DNA from: an uncultured Clostridia bacterium
GTDB taxonomy: Bacteria; Bacillota; Clostridia; Saccharofermentanales; Saccharofermentanaceae
Length of the DNA: 64,000 nt
Assembly (NCBI GenBank): GCA_946403085.1
Contig: CAMIYM010000003.1
Location: forward strand, 124,001 to 188,000
Direction: 5' to 3'
Position numbers and translations under genes: made by a program. The notes beneath the pieces were generated by a model. The model was not told the origin of the DNA. It did not search any database and saw only the letters and a program-made list of their open reading frames with translations. Below are positions 36,190-44,588 of this stretch, piece after piece. Each line of letters begins with the position of its first letter. The first letter of the stretch is position 1.

Positions 36190-36744
36190 ATGGCAAGAAT
36201 CAAACTTGTAGAACAGAACGAAGCAACAGGTGCCGAGAAGGAGCGATATGATGAGCTCGCCGGCCGCAACGCAGTAACAAACATGAAGAAGGGCCTTCTT
36301 AACGACGCTGCAACATACGACGCATATATGGCCTGGTACACATCATGGAAGAGACTTGTTGAAGTCATCGGCGAGAAAGATGCTATCCTCTATGCTCACA
36401 AGATCTCAACAACAAACTCATGCCAGCTCTGCTCACTTTTCTTTATCAGTGACGTTAAGGGCTTAGGCCTTGACCCCGCTAACCTCGTATATGACGAGAA
36501 GGAGACAGCTCTTGCAGAACTCGCAGAGCAGATCGTAAAGAATCCTACAGCAGTATCTGACGAACTTTTCGACAAGCTCAGAAAGTTCTTCAACGATCAG
36601 GAACTCGTAGTTATCGTCGGCTTCGCAGGCCAGATGATCGCTACAAACAACTTCAACGCTGTATTTAAGATCGACGTTGATAAGCGCCTCCTGCCTTTGC
36701 TTGACGAATTCAAGCCTGCTACCTGGAGAGAAGCGATCAAATAA
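36190..36744 (+). CDS. AhpD/carboxymuconolactone decarboxylase-like protein
   Basis: A 184-residue helical protein. The segment KISTTNSCQLCSLFF holds a CXXC pair in the position of the AhpD/CMD peroxidatic motif. The histidine that usually follows (CXXCXXXH) is not present. AhpD proteins reduce peroxiredoxins or disulfides. It is 45 bases after the dehydrogenase with an AAAGGAG site, and is the last gene before a strong terminator. It may be a thiol-redox partner in the metQ unit; the specific role is unknown. Confidence 0.72.
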   Translation: MARIKLVEQNEATGAEKERYDELAGRNAVTNMKKGLLNDAATYDAYMAWYTSWKRLVEVIGEKDAILYAHKISTTNSCQLCSLFFISDVKGLGLDPANLVYDEKETALAELAEQIVKNPTAVSDELFDKLRKFFNDQELVVIVGFAGQMIATNNFNAVFKIDVDKRLLPLLDEFKPATWREAIK

Positions 36745-36774
36745 TCAATCTGACAATAACACTGGCAGTATATA

Positions 36775-36816
36775 CGGGCGGTCCCGGTCGTGCGAAATCA
36801 CGGCCGGGGCCGTTTT
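36775..36816 (+). terminator. Strong intrinsic terminator of the metQ unit
   Basis: A GC-rich arm, ACGGGCGGTCCCGGTCGTG, pairs imperfectly with CACGGCCGGGGCCGTTTT across a short CGAAAT loop. It ends in TTTTCAT. Confidence 0.83.
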
Positions 36817-36835
36817 CATAATAAAACGGACACAT

Positions 36836-36900
36836 TTATTTCACTCTCAGGGGATAAGCCGGTCTGAATGCCGGTTGGGGGCTGAACGCACATGAAATAA
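36836..36900 (+). other. Structured 5' leader upstream of the EAL-domain gene
   Basis: TTATTTCA (36836-36843) and TGAAATAA (36893-36900) can close a stem. Inside it, TCAG (36847-36850) can pair with CTGA (36882-36885), and CCGG (36859-36862) with CCGG (36871-36874), extended by A-T and G-T pairs. The nested helices enclose G-rich internal loops. The element is 120 bases before the start of a cyclic-di-GMP phosphodiesterase-like gene. It does not match the cyclic-di-GMP-I or -II riboswitch consensus as I know it. It is a candidate riboswitch or sRNA with no direct proof. Confidence 0.4.
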
Positions 36901-37023
36901 GGTGATATCTATATTAGAGACGGCTGATCTGTCGCCCGAACTGTTAATAAGAAGTAAATCGCTTGTGAATGAGATTATTTTTAATACATGTTAAAATAAT
37001 AAAAAATTTATGAGGGCCGGTTT

Positions 37024-39297
37024 ATGAGAATAGCATTATCAGTCGTATTTTCTTTACTGATAATTGCGCTTGTTGTGTGTATGATGTTGGCACAGCATTC
37101 TAAGAAGCCTGTCAGCAAGTCCGTATCTTACGTATTACTCTGCACTGCTATTCCGGTGCTCGGCAATCTGGTCCTGATATTCTCATCAGACAGCTACATG
37201 GCATTTATCGGATTCAATGTTTATTTTCTGGGTATGGATGCCACCGTGCTCTCTCTTTGGCATTTCACACACGATTACTGTGAGATGGGACCTCCTAAGC
37301 CATTCTTAAAGACTCTTATTTATTCAGCTTTCGGTATTGATTTCCTTCAATATATCGTTAACGCGTTTACAGGACATGCATTCTCTTATGAACAGATCCT
37401 GGTCGAAGACAGAGCTTATTTCAGAGTAGTACCTTATTATGGCCAGGCTTATCACAGATTAATCTGTTACGGATTGTTTATTGCGGTATTGATAATACTC
37501 TATATAAAGAGCCGGAAAGCGTCCAAAGTCTATGCAGAGAAGTACTGGATAATCTTCTTCTCACTGTTGGCTACATGTGCCGTTGAGACATACTATGTAT
37601 TCTCAAGACAGCCGATGGATGTATCCATGATCGGTCTGGGCTTTTTGGGACTTCTTATCTATTTCTTTGCACTTCATTACAGACCTTTGAAACTTCTCGA
37701 CCGTATGCTTGCCGGTGTGGCTTCTGATATGCCCGATGCTCTGTTCTTTTTTGATGAGAGCGGAAAATGCATCTGGATCAACGATCCAGGAAAAAAATTG
37801 ATAGGCATTAATAATGATAACTACGATGATGTTAAGGATAATCTGAAGTTCCTCTTCGGCGATCTCGATTTTGACAGCAGCGGATGGTTCAGAAGGATAA
37901 CAATGGGGACAGGTAATGAAACCCAGTATTCCTATCTTGCCATGAGATCGATCGCTGATGAAAAAGGCAAGGTTACAGGTTCCTACTTAAGCATTCGTGA
38001 TATTACCGAAGAGCAGAGGGAGATGAAACGTGAGATGTACAGATCCACGCATGATTCTCTTACCGGACTGTACACTAAAGAATACCTGTATGAGAATATC
38101 GAGAAGAGACTTAACAATGATCGCGAATCAGATTATATGATCGGATACATAGAGGTCTCTAATTACAAAGTGTTAAATGACGTTTTCGGAAAGAAATTTG
38201 CCGAGCTTTCCATTAAGAAGATTGCTGACTTTATTGACAAGGGTACAAGTCAGAAGTGTATCTACGGAAGACTTTCTGATGATTCCTTCGGTATCTTACT
38301 TGATAAGCCGACTTTCAAAGATGAACGTGTCGAAGGCATTCTGGAAAAGTTTACAGTTAAAGATGATAATCTGGAACACCATATCCTGATCCACTTTGGT
38401 ATTTATGATATCGAACCTGATGAGGCTATTGATGTTCCTCTGTTCTTTGACAGTGCACGTCTTGCAGCCACAATGGTACATGATGATTACCAGCGTTTTG
38501 TGGTCTACTACGATGATAAGCTCAGAAATGAGATCATTCATGATCAGATGATATCCAACCAGCTTAAGAATGCCATAGAGACAAAGCAGATAAGACCATA
38601 TCTTCAGCCGATAATGGATTCACAGGGCTTGGTTGCAGGCGCAGAGGCACTTGTCAGATGGATCCATCCGGATGAAGGGTTTATGAATCCCGGGATGTTC
38701 ATCCCTGCTTTTGAACGTAATGGCTTGATATCAGAGGTTGACAGATATATGTGGAGATCCGTCTGTGAGATCCTTTCTGATTGGAAATCCAGGAATATCG
38801 ACTGTTTTATCTCGGTCAACATCTCACCTAAGGACTTCTACTATATGGATGTTGTATCTGAGCTTAAAAATCTTGTGGAAGAATATGGAATTGATCCGGT
38901 TAAGCTCAGGGTAGAGATCACTGAGACTGCCATGATCACAGGAGCTGTGGATATCCTTAAGACCGCAGTTGAACTCCGCAAATCCGGATTTATCGTTGAG
39001 ATGGATGATTTCGGAAGCGGTTATTCTTCGCTTAATCTTCTTAAGGATATGGATATCGATGTCATCAAGATCGATATGCAGTTCCTTAAAGATTCAGAAC
39101 GTAATCCCAAGGCGAACACGATCATTAAGAGCATTATCAGCATGGCAGAAAATCTTGAGATCGATACGCTTACCGAAGGCGTGGAGACTGCAAAGCAGTT
39201 TGAAAAGCTCTATCAGATGGGATGCAAATTGTATCAGGGATACTATTTTTCGAAGCCGGTACCGGTGGAGGATTTTGAGAAGCAATGGTTTGATTAA
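37024..39297 (+). CDS. Membrane 7TM-PAS-GGDEF-EAL protein, probable c-di-GMP phosphodiesterase
   Basis: A 757-residue protein. The first 230 residues hold about seven membrane helices resembling the N-terminal 7TM region of sensor kinases. A PAS domain (about 240-335) follows. A GGDEF domain has its signature replaced by SDDSF (in GRLSDDSFGIL), so diguanylate cyclase activity is unlikely. The EAL domain (about 510-757) keeps EALVRW, the NIS asparagine, EITE, DDFGSGYSS, VIKID, EGVET and a QGYYFSKP end, so it should hydrolyse c-di-GMP. The degenerate GGDEF may serve as a GTP-binding regulatory domain. A second EAL protein follows. Confidence 0.9.
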   Translation: MRIALSVVFSLLIIALVVCMMLAQHSKKPVSKSVSYVLLCTAIPVLGNLVLIFSSDSYMAFIGFNVYFLGMDATVLSLWHFTHDYCEMGPPKPFLKTLIYSAFGIDFLQYIVNAFTGHAFSYEQILVEDRAYFRVVPYYGQAYHRLICYGLFIAVLIILYIKSRKASKVYAEKYWIIFFSLLATCAVETYYVFSRQPMDVSMIGLGFLGLLIYFFALHYRPLKLLDRMLAGVASDMPDALFFFDESGKCIWINDPGKKLIGINNDNYDDVKDNLKFLFGDLDFDSSGWFRRITMGTGNETQYSYLAMRSIADEKGKVTGSYLSIRDITEEQREMKREMYRSTHDSLTGLYTKEYLYENIEKRLNNDRESDYMIGYIEVSNYKVLNDVFGKKFAELSIKKIADFIDKGTSQKCIYGRLSDDSFGILLDKPTFKDERVEGILEKFTVKDDNLEHHILIHFGIYDIEPDEAIDVPLFFDSARLAATMVHDDYQRFVVYYDDKLRNEIIHDQMISNQLKNAIETKQIRPYLQPIMDSQGLVAGAEALVRWIHPDEGFMNPGMFIPAFERNGLISEVDRYMWRSVCEILSDWKSRNIDCFISVNISPKDFYYMDVVSELKNLVEEYGIDPVKLRVEITETAMITGAVDILKTAVELRKSGFIVEMDDFGSGYSSLNLLKDMDIDVIKIDMQFLKDSERNPKANTIIKSIISMAENLEIDTLTEGVETAKQFEKLYQMGCKLYQGYYFSKPVPVEDFEKQWFD

Positions 39298-39330
39298 GGA
39301 CTTATGTGAAAGTCTAACGGGGTGATGCAA

Positions 39331-42300
39331 ATGATGGAAAATGAAATTTTCAAGAAGATCTCAGAAGCACTGCTTTCAGATTATTCCAGCGTGTACTATG
39401 TTAACGCGGTTACGAACGAGTATTACTGGTATTCCGTGAATCCTGAATTCCACTCTTTAAGCCTCGAAAAGGGCGGCGACGACTTCTTTAAGAACCTGAT
39501 CCGTGACAGCAAGAAAGTTATATACGAAGAAGATCAGCACATATTCTGCGAAGATATCCAGAAAGAAAATCTTTTGGGCTTCTTGAGCAAGGGTATGATG
39601 CAAAGCATCGATTACCGCCTTATGATCAATGGTAAACCCGTGTGGCATTCACTGAGGATGATCCACGGATTTGATGAGAATTCCGATTATTTCATTCTTG
39701 GTGTAATCAATATTGATGACGAGTACCACCGTAAGGAAAATGAGAAGGAGATCGCTCATCAGAGGGAGATCTATAACCAGGTATGTTCGAGTCTCGCTGA
39801 ACGTTTCGACACTCTGTATTACATAAATATCGAGAACGGAAAATACATTGAGATCGCCTCAAATGAAAAATACAAAGAGCTCAATATTGCTAAGTCCGGT
39901 ACTGATTTCTTTGCTGATAGCAGAAGAAACCTCCGCTGGCTTGTTCATCCTGAGGATCTGGAAACAGTCTTAAAACTCCATTACAAAGAAACGATGCTTC
40001 AGAATCTTCAGCATAGGAATTCTTATGCCATTACATACAGAATTATCATGAATCAAAGAGTCATCCATGTAAGACTTACCGAGATCATGGCCAAGGACAA
40101 TAGACATCTTATCGTCTGTTTCGAGAATATCGATGAAGAGATCAAGGCGAATAAGGAGCTTGAAGAAAACCTTGAGAAGAGCGCCGTTTATAACCGGATT
40201 GCTGAGAACCTTGCTTCCCAATATGACATGATCTACTACGTCGATGCGCAGACATGTTACTACACTGAGTTCTCTACCCATAAACTCTATGGCGAACTTG
40301 AGATCCAGGAGGAAGGTGAAGATTTCTTTGGTGTTGCATGGAAGAACTCTGATAAACTGATCCATCCGGAAGACTTGGGAAGAATTCAGCTTTTCCTCAA
40401 CAAAGACAACTTCATCACTGGACTTGAAAAATCCAAGAAACTGATACAGGACTACAGAATGATAGTTGGAAATGGTCAGTCTCAGTACACGAGAATGACG
40501 ATAAGCTGGTCTTCGGATAAATCACATTTCATCATCTGTATCGAGAACAGGGAAGAGATCGTCAAAAAAGAAAACGAACATCTTCAGGCAATAAAGACAG
40601 CAAATGAGATCGCAAGAAGGGACAGTCTTACAGGTACAAGAAATAAGACTTCTTATCAGGAATTCGAGAAAGATCTCCAGAAAGAGATAGATGAACATTC
40701 GATATCACCCTTCGGTATCCTGGTCTGCGATCTTAACGACCTTAAGATCGTTAATGATACACAGGGCCATAAAGCCGGAGACGAATACATTCAGGCTGCC
40801 TGCAGACTTATCTGCAGGACTTTTGCCCATTGCCCTGTTTTCAGAGTCGGTGGTGATGAGTTTGCAGTAATCATCAGAAATCAGGATTATATTGAGCGCA
40901 ATGATCTCATCGCTTCCTTCAAGAGACAGATAGAGGATAACACCAGATTGGGCGAAGGCCCTGTTGTCGCCTGCGGACTTGCCGAGTATCAGCCTGATAT
41001 AGATAAGACCGTTGAGGAGATCTTCCAACGTGCTGACGGCCGTATGTATGAGGATAAAGCATACCTCAAGGAAATGAAGCTTTTGCGTGAGAGCCACTCA
41101 GTGAAAGAGTTACCTGCTGAGAGGATAATCACAGACGAAAGAAAGAAAGCGCTCGATTCACTATACAAATCATATGATGTCGTTGCAGAAGGTACTTATG
41201 TATATCTCTGTGACATGAAATATGACTTCTCGAAGTGGTCGAAGATCGCAGTCGACACATATGGTCTTCCTTCTGAGTATATGTATGGTGCAGGTGATAT
41301 CTGGGAGAATGTCATTCATCCTGATGACCGTGAGGCTTACCGTAAAGGAATTGATGAGATCTTCTCAGGCAATTCATCCGGACATGATATGCAGTACCGC
41401 GCGATGAAGACAAATGGTGAATACGATGTCTGTACATGCAGAGGTGTTGTAATAAGGGATGCAGTCGGCGAGCTTGATTATTTTGTCGGTACCATCAGAA
41501 GCCACAGCACTCAGGGACATATCGATATGCTTACGGGATTCAGGAACCAGTACGGATTCTTTGATGATCTTGAGAGCTGCATCAATAGAAAAGCTGCAGT
41601 CTATGTGATCATGGTCGGTATCAGCAAATTCTCCGAGATCAATGAGATGTATGGATATCATTACGGCAACCGTGTTCTGCAGCTTTATGCGAGAAAGGTT
41701 TTCGATGTTACCGGAAATACAGGCAACTGTTACAGGATCGACGGAACGAAGTTTGCGATTATCAGCAACACTCTTTCCGAAGATGAGATCCGTCAGAAGT
41801 ATATCGGATTCAGGAACTATTTCCGTGAAGTCTTCCAGATCGATGATAAGAGGATCCTTTTGGAAGTTAACTGCGGTGTAGTAAGAGTTGATCAGTTCGA
41901 GGTCGATTCCCAGACTGTATATGCATGCGTTAATTACGCATATAGCGAGTCCAAAGCGCGTCACCAGGGAGACTTGGTAATGTTCCATGATGATCTCAAT
42001 GAGGCTAACAGGGAAAGACTCGAGAAGATCCATGTCATCCGCGCATCCATCATGAACGGATACAGGGGATTCTATCTCATGTATCAGCCTGTTGTTGATG
42101 CCAAAACAGAGAAGCTTATAGGTGCCGAGGCTCTTCTCAGATGGAAGAACGATAAGTACGGGATCGTTCCTCCGGACCACTTTATCCCGCTTCTTGAATC
42201 AGATCCGATATTCCCTGAACTTGGTGAATGGATCATAAGGGAAGCCATATATACTGCGAAGAAGGTGCTTGAGAAGAATCCGCAGTTTGTGATCAACATC

Positions 42301-42774
42301 AATCTTTCCTATACCCAGCTCGAAAAGCCGGACTTCGTCGACATAGTATTTAAGATCCTTGAAGAGACCGGCTATCCTGCTGAACACATCTGTTTTGAAG
42401 TTACGGAAAGATGCAGACTGCTCGATATAGAGCTTCTTAAAAATGTAATTGCCAGACTGAAATCAAGAGGTGTTCTTGTAGCGCTCGATGACTTCGGAAC
42501 AGGTTTCTCTTCGATCGCTATCGTTAAGGAACTGCCTTTTGATATCATTAAGATAGACAGAGGCTTTGTCATGAAGATCGAAGAAGATGAGGTCGAAAGA
42601 GAGCTTATCAAGTACTTCTCCAGCTTTGCATCCCTCTTCGGTGCGAAGGTCTGCGTTGAAGGCATCGAGACGAAAGGCATGAGGGATATCCTTCAGAAGT
42701 ATCACGTCGAGAGCTTCCAGGGTTATTTCTACGCAAAGCCTCTCAGAGAGGATGAGTTCCTCAAATATGTATAA
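39331..42774 (+). CDS. Large soluble PAS3-GGDEF-PAS-GGDEF-EAL signalling protein
   Basis: About 1147 residues with no membrane segment. In-frame GTG 39322 and ATG 39325 are alternative starts; GGGGTG before 39331 favours the later one. The N-terminus has three tandem homologous modules of about 135 residues, each with a YY[IV][DN]-type start, a DFF segment and (K/R)L(I/V)HPEDL in the last two. Next come GGDEF 1 with an intact signature (RVGGDEFAVI), a further PAS, a second GGDEF with a degenerate signature (RIDGTKFAII) and an EAL domain with EALLRW, EVTE, DDFGTGFSS and EGIET. It may both make and break c-di-GMP. Confidence 0.88.
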   Translation: MMENEIFKKISEALLSDYSSVYYVNAVTNEYYWYSVNPEFHSLSLEKGGDDFFKNLIRDSKKVIYEEDQHIFCEDIQKENLLGFLSKGMMQSIDYRLMINGKPVWHSLRMIHGFDENSDYFILGVINIDDEYHRKENEKEIAHQREIYNQVCSSLAERFDTLYYINIENGKYIEIASNEKYKELNIAKSGTDFFADSRRNLRWLVHPEDLETVLKLHYKETMLQNLQHRNSYAITYRIIMNQRVIHVRLTEIMAKDNRHLIVCFENIDEEIKANKELEENLEKSAVYNRIAENLASQYDMIYYVDAQTCYYTEFSTHKLYGELEIQEEGEDFFGVAWKNSDKLIHPEDLGRIQLFLNKDNFITGLEKSKKLIQDYRMIVGNGQSQYTRMTISWSSDKSHFIICIENREEIVKKENEHLQAIKTANEIARRDSLTGTRNKTSYQEFEKDLQKEIDEHSISPFGILVCDLNDLKIVNDTQGHKAGDEYIQAACRLICRTFAHCPVFRVGGDEFAVIIRNQDYIERNDLIASFKRQIEDNTRLGEGPVVACGLAEYQPDIDKTVEEIFQRADGRMYEDKAYLKEMKLLRESHSVKELPAERIITDERKKALDSLYKSYDVVAEGTYVYLCDMKYDFSKWSKIAVDTYGLPSEYMYGAGDIWENVIHPDDREAYRKGIDEIFSGNSSGHDMQYRAMKTNGEYDVCTCRGVVIRDAVGELDYFVGTIRSHSTQGHIDMLTGFRNQYGFFDDLESCINRKAAVYVIMVGISKFSEINEMYGYHYGNRVLQLYARKVFDVTGNTGNCYRIDGTKFAIISNTLSEDEIRQKYIGFRNYFREVFQIDDKRILLEVNCGVVRVDQFEVDSQTVYACVNYAYSESKARHQGDLVMFHDDLNEANRERLEKIHVIRASIMNGYRGFYLMYQPVVDAKTEKLIGAEALLRWKNDKYGIVPPDHFIPLLESDPIFPELGEWIIREAIYTAKKVLEKNPQFVININLSYTQLEKPDFVDIVFKILEETGYPAEHICFEVTERCRLLDIELLKNVIARLKSRGVLVALDDFGTGFSSIAIVKELPFDIIKIDRGFVMKIEEDEVERELIKYFSSFASLFGAKVCVEGIETKGMRDILQKYHVESFQGYFYAKPLREDEFLKYV

Positions 42775-42800
42775 TGAACGGACTGGAGGTCTGTTGATAA

Positions 42801-44507
42801 ATGGTAGGAAATAAGAGATTCAGTCTTCTTTATCCCAGAGGAAAAGAAGCAGTCTTTAAAAAGATCGAAGACAGTGCTTTTCATGATCTCGGTCTTGATG
42901 TCATCACAAAAGAAGTAACTTCAGAACAGAAGGAGCAGGCGATCATATCGGATATCCTGTCTCATTTCAGTTCTGATCCTGATATCACCAATTACAGACA
43001 GGAAGTCTTCGAAGATCTTAAGGATCTTCCTGATCTTAAGACTAAGCTTGTCGAGCTTTTCGAGAAGATCGAATTCAACAAGCAGTATGGTCTTTTAAGA
43101 AAGTCAAAAGATGAGGTGGAAGGTCTGTGGTTCCTGATGCACAGGCTTAACCAGTACCGTGATTACATCACATGCGTTGATGCTCTTAAGGACTGCCTGG
43201 ACGATGACAGGATCAAATCCAGAGGACTTAAGGATTACAGGGCATATATCGATGAGATCTATCACGATGCTCATTTCCATGATCTGAAAAAAGACCTGGA
43301 GACCTTAACAAAGGACACTTCCGAGATCCAGAGCGTTACTTTGGGCCTTAACCTTAATAATAGGCTTGAAGCTGTAAGCATGGGTATCGTATCAGTAAAT
43401 AACAAACCGTTTAAGAAGTCCGGAATCGTAAGTAATTTCGCAGACGGCATAGGCGGAGACAAGATAAAGGAAGGTAACGACTGGAACGGTGACATGCATT
43501 ACCGCTTAGTGGACAGGACAACAGGCTTCAGCTTTACGAATACCATGACCGAAGCCATCAAGGCTACCAATCCTCTGGTCAGAAGTGCAAGCGGCACCAC
43601 TGCTTCTATCGCCCAGGGAGACGGACTCGCAAACACTCCTGCCCAGTTTGACAGCATTCTTAACAAGATGCTCGATGTCATGGCGAAGAATCTGAGAAGG
43701 ACGCTCGATAAATATGCGGACATGGCATTAGGCGAAGTCGCTGATGTCATCCCTGAATTCGTGTACTACATCAGATTCGCTGAGTTCATGAGCAAACTTG
43801 AAGCAAAGGGATTCAAGCTTACCAGGGCAGTTGCAGTTCCTAAAAGCGATGTAACGATGAAGGCGAGAGGCTTTTACAATTTTAAGCTTGCCGTTAATCT
43901 TTCTGATCCCAAGGAACTTGTGGTAAACGATCTTGACTTCGATCCTGATCACACGATCTATATCCTGACAGGTGCCAACAGAGGCGGTAAGACTACTGCT
44001 ACACAGGGCATTGGACTTCTTTTCGCGCTCGCACAGGGCGGTGTATATGTTCCTGCAGATTCGTTTGAATTTGCTCCGGTGGACTGCATCTTTACGCATT
44101 TCCCTGCAGATGAGGATAAGACGATGGATCTTGGACGTTTGGGAGAAGAGTGCATCCGTTTCAAAGAGATATTCAATGAAACGACGGAAGACAGTCTCGT
44201 ACTCATGAACGAGACATTCTCCACCACGTCATTTGAAGAAGGTTATTACATCGCATGTGATTCCATTAAAGCGCTTCTTACGAAGGGCAGCAGGACTATC
44301 TATAACACGCATATGCATAAGCTGGGAATAGATGCTGAAGAATTCTCAAAGGACAGTAAGTTCAAAGCATCCTCACTCATCGTGAGAAGTGATGGAGGCA
44401 ACCGTTCGTTTAAGCTCGCGATAGCGCCGCCTGAAGGTTCTTCCTATGCAGCCGATATCGCGAAAAAGTACGGCGTCACTTACGATATGCTGACAGGAAA
44501 CAAGTAA
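42801..44507 (+). CDS. MutS-family ATPase-domain protein, not a standard MutS
   Basis: A 568-residue protein with the clamp/lever-like helical region of MutS homologues (about 30-330) and a C-terminal MutS ABC-type ATPase: Walker A GANRGGKTT (residues 391-399), Walker B with LVLMNETFSTT, and a late THMHKLG segment. It lacks the N-terminal mismatch-recognition domain and a Smr nuclease domain, so it is neither MutS1 nor MutS2. Such short MutS-like proteins are common in Firmicutes and have no firm function. It follows the c-di-GMP gene after 26 bases and ends at a bidirectional terminator. Confidence 0.83.
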   Translation: MVGNKRFSLLYPRGKEAVFKKIEDSAFHDLGLDVITKEVTSEQKEQAIISDILSHFSSDPDITNYRQEVFEDLKDLPDLKTKLVELFEKIEFNKQYGLLRKSKDEVEGLWFLMHRLNQYRDYITCVDALKDCLDDDRIKSRGLKDYRAYIDEIYHDAHFHDLKKDLETLTKDTSEIQSVTLGLNLNNRLEAVSMGIVSVNNKPFKKSGIVSNFADGIGGDKIKEGNDWNGDMHYRLVDRTTGFSFTNTMTEAIKATNPLVRSASGTTASIAQGDGLANTPAQFDSILNKMLDVMAKNLRRTLDKYADMALGEVADVIPEFVYYIRFAEFMSKLEAKGFKLTRAVAVPKSDVTMKARGFYNFKLAVNLSDPKELVVNDLDFDPDHTIYILTGANRGGKTTATQGIGLLFALAQGGVYVPADSFEFAPVDCIFTHFPADEDKTMDLGRLGEECIRFKEIFNETTEDSLVLMNETFSTTSFEEGYYIACDSIKALLTKGSRTIYNTHMHKLGIDAEEFSKDSKFKASSLIVRSDGGNRSFKLAIAPPEGSSYAADIAKKYGVTYDMLTGNK

Positions 44508-44511
44508 AACA

Positions 44512-44559
44512 AAAACTCATCCCGGATGTCCTAAGCAGGAACTTGAAAGGATGAGTTTT
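44512..44559. terminator. Bidirectional intrinsic terminator
   Basis: AAAACTCATCC (44512-44522) is the exact reverse complement of GGATGAGTTTT (44549-44559). It separates the MutS-like gene from the convergent SulP gene. Confidence 0.85.
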
Positions 44560-44588
44560 CTATATTAAGTGAAAAAGGTTAGCGGTGT

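Noticed and set aside
36836..37023. Cyclic-di-GMP riboswitch
   Set aside because: The element lacks the conserved GCACAGGGCAAACC-type core of class I and the class II pseudoknot pattern as I know them, so it is reported only as a structured leader.
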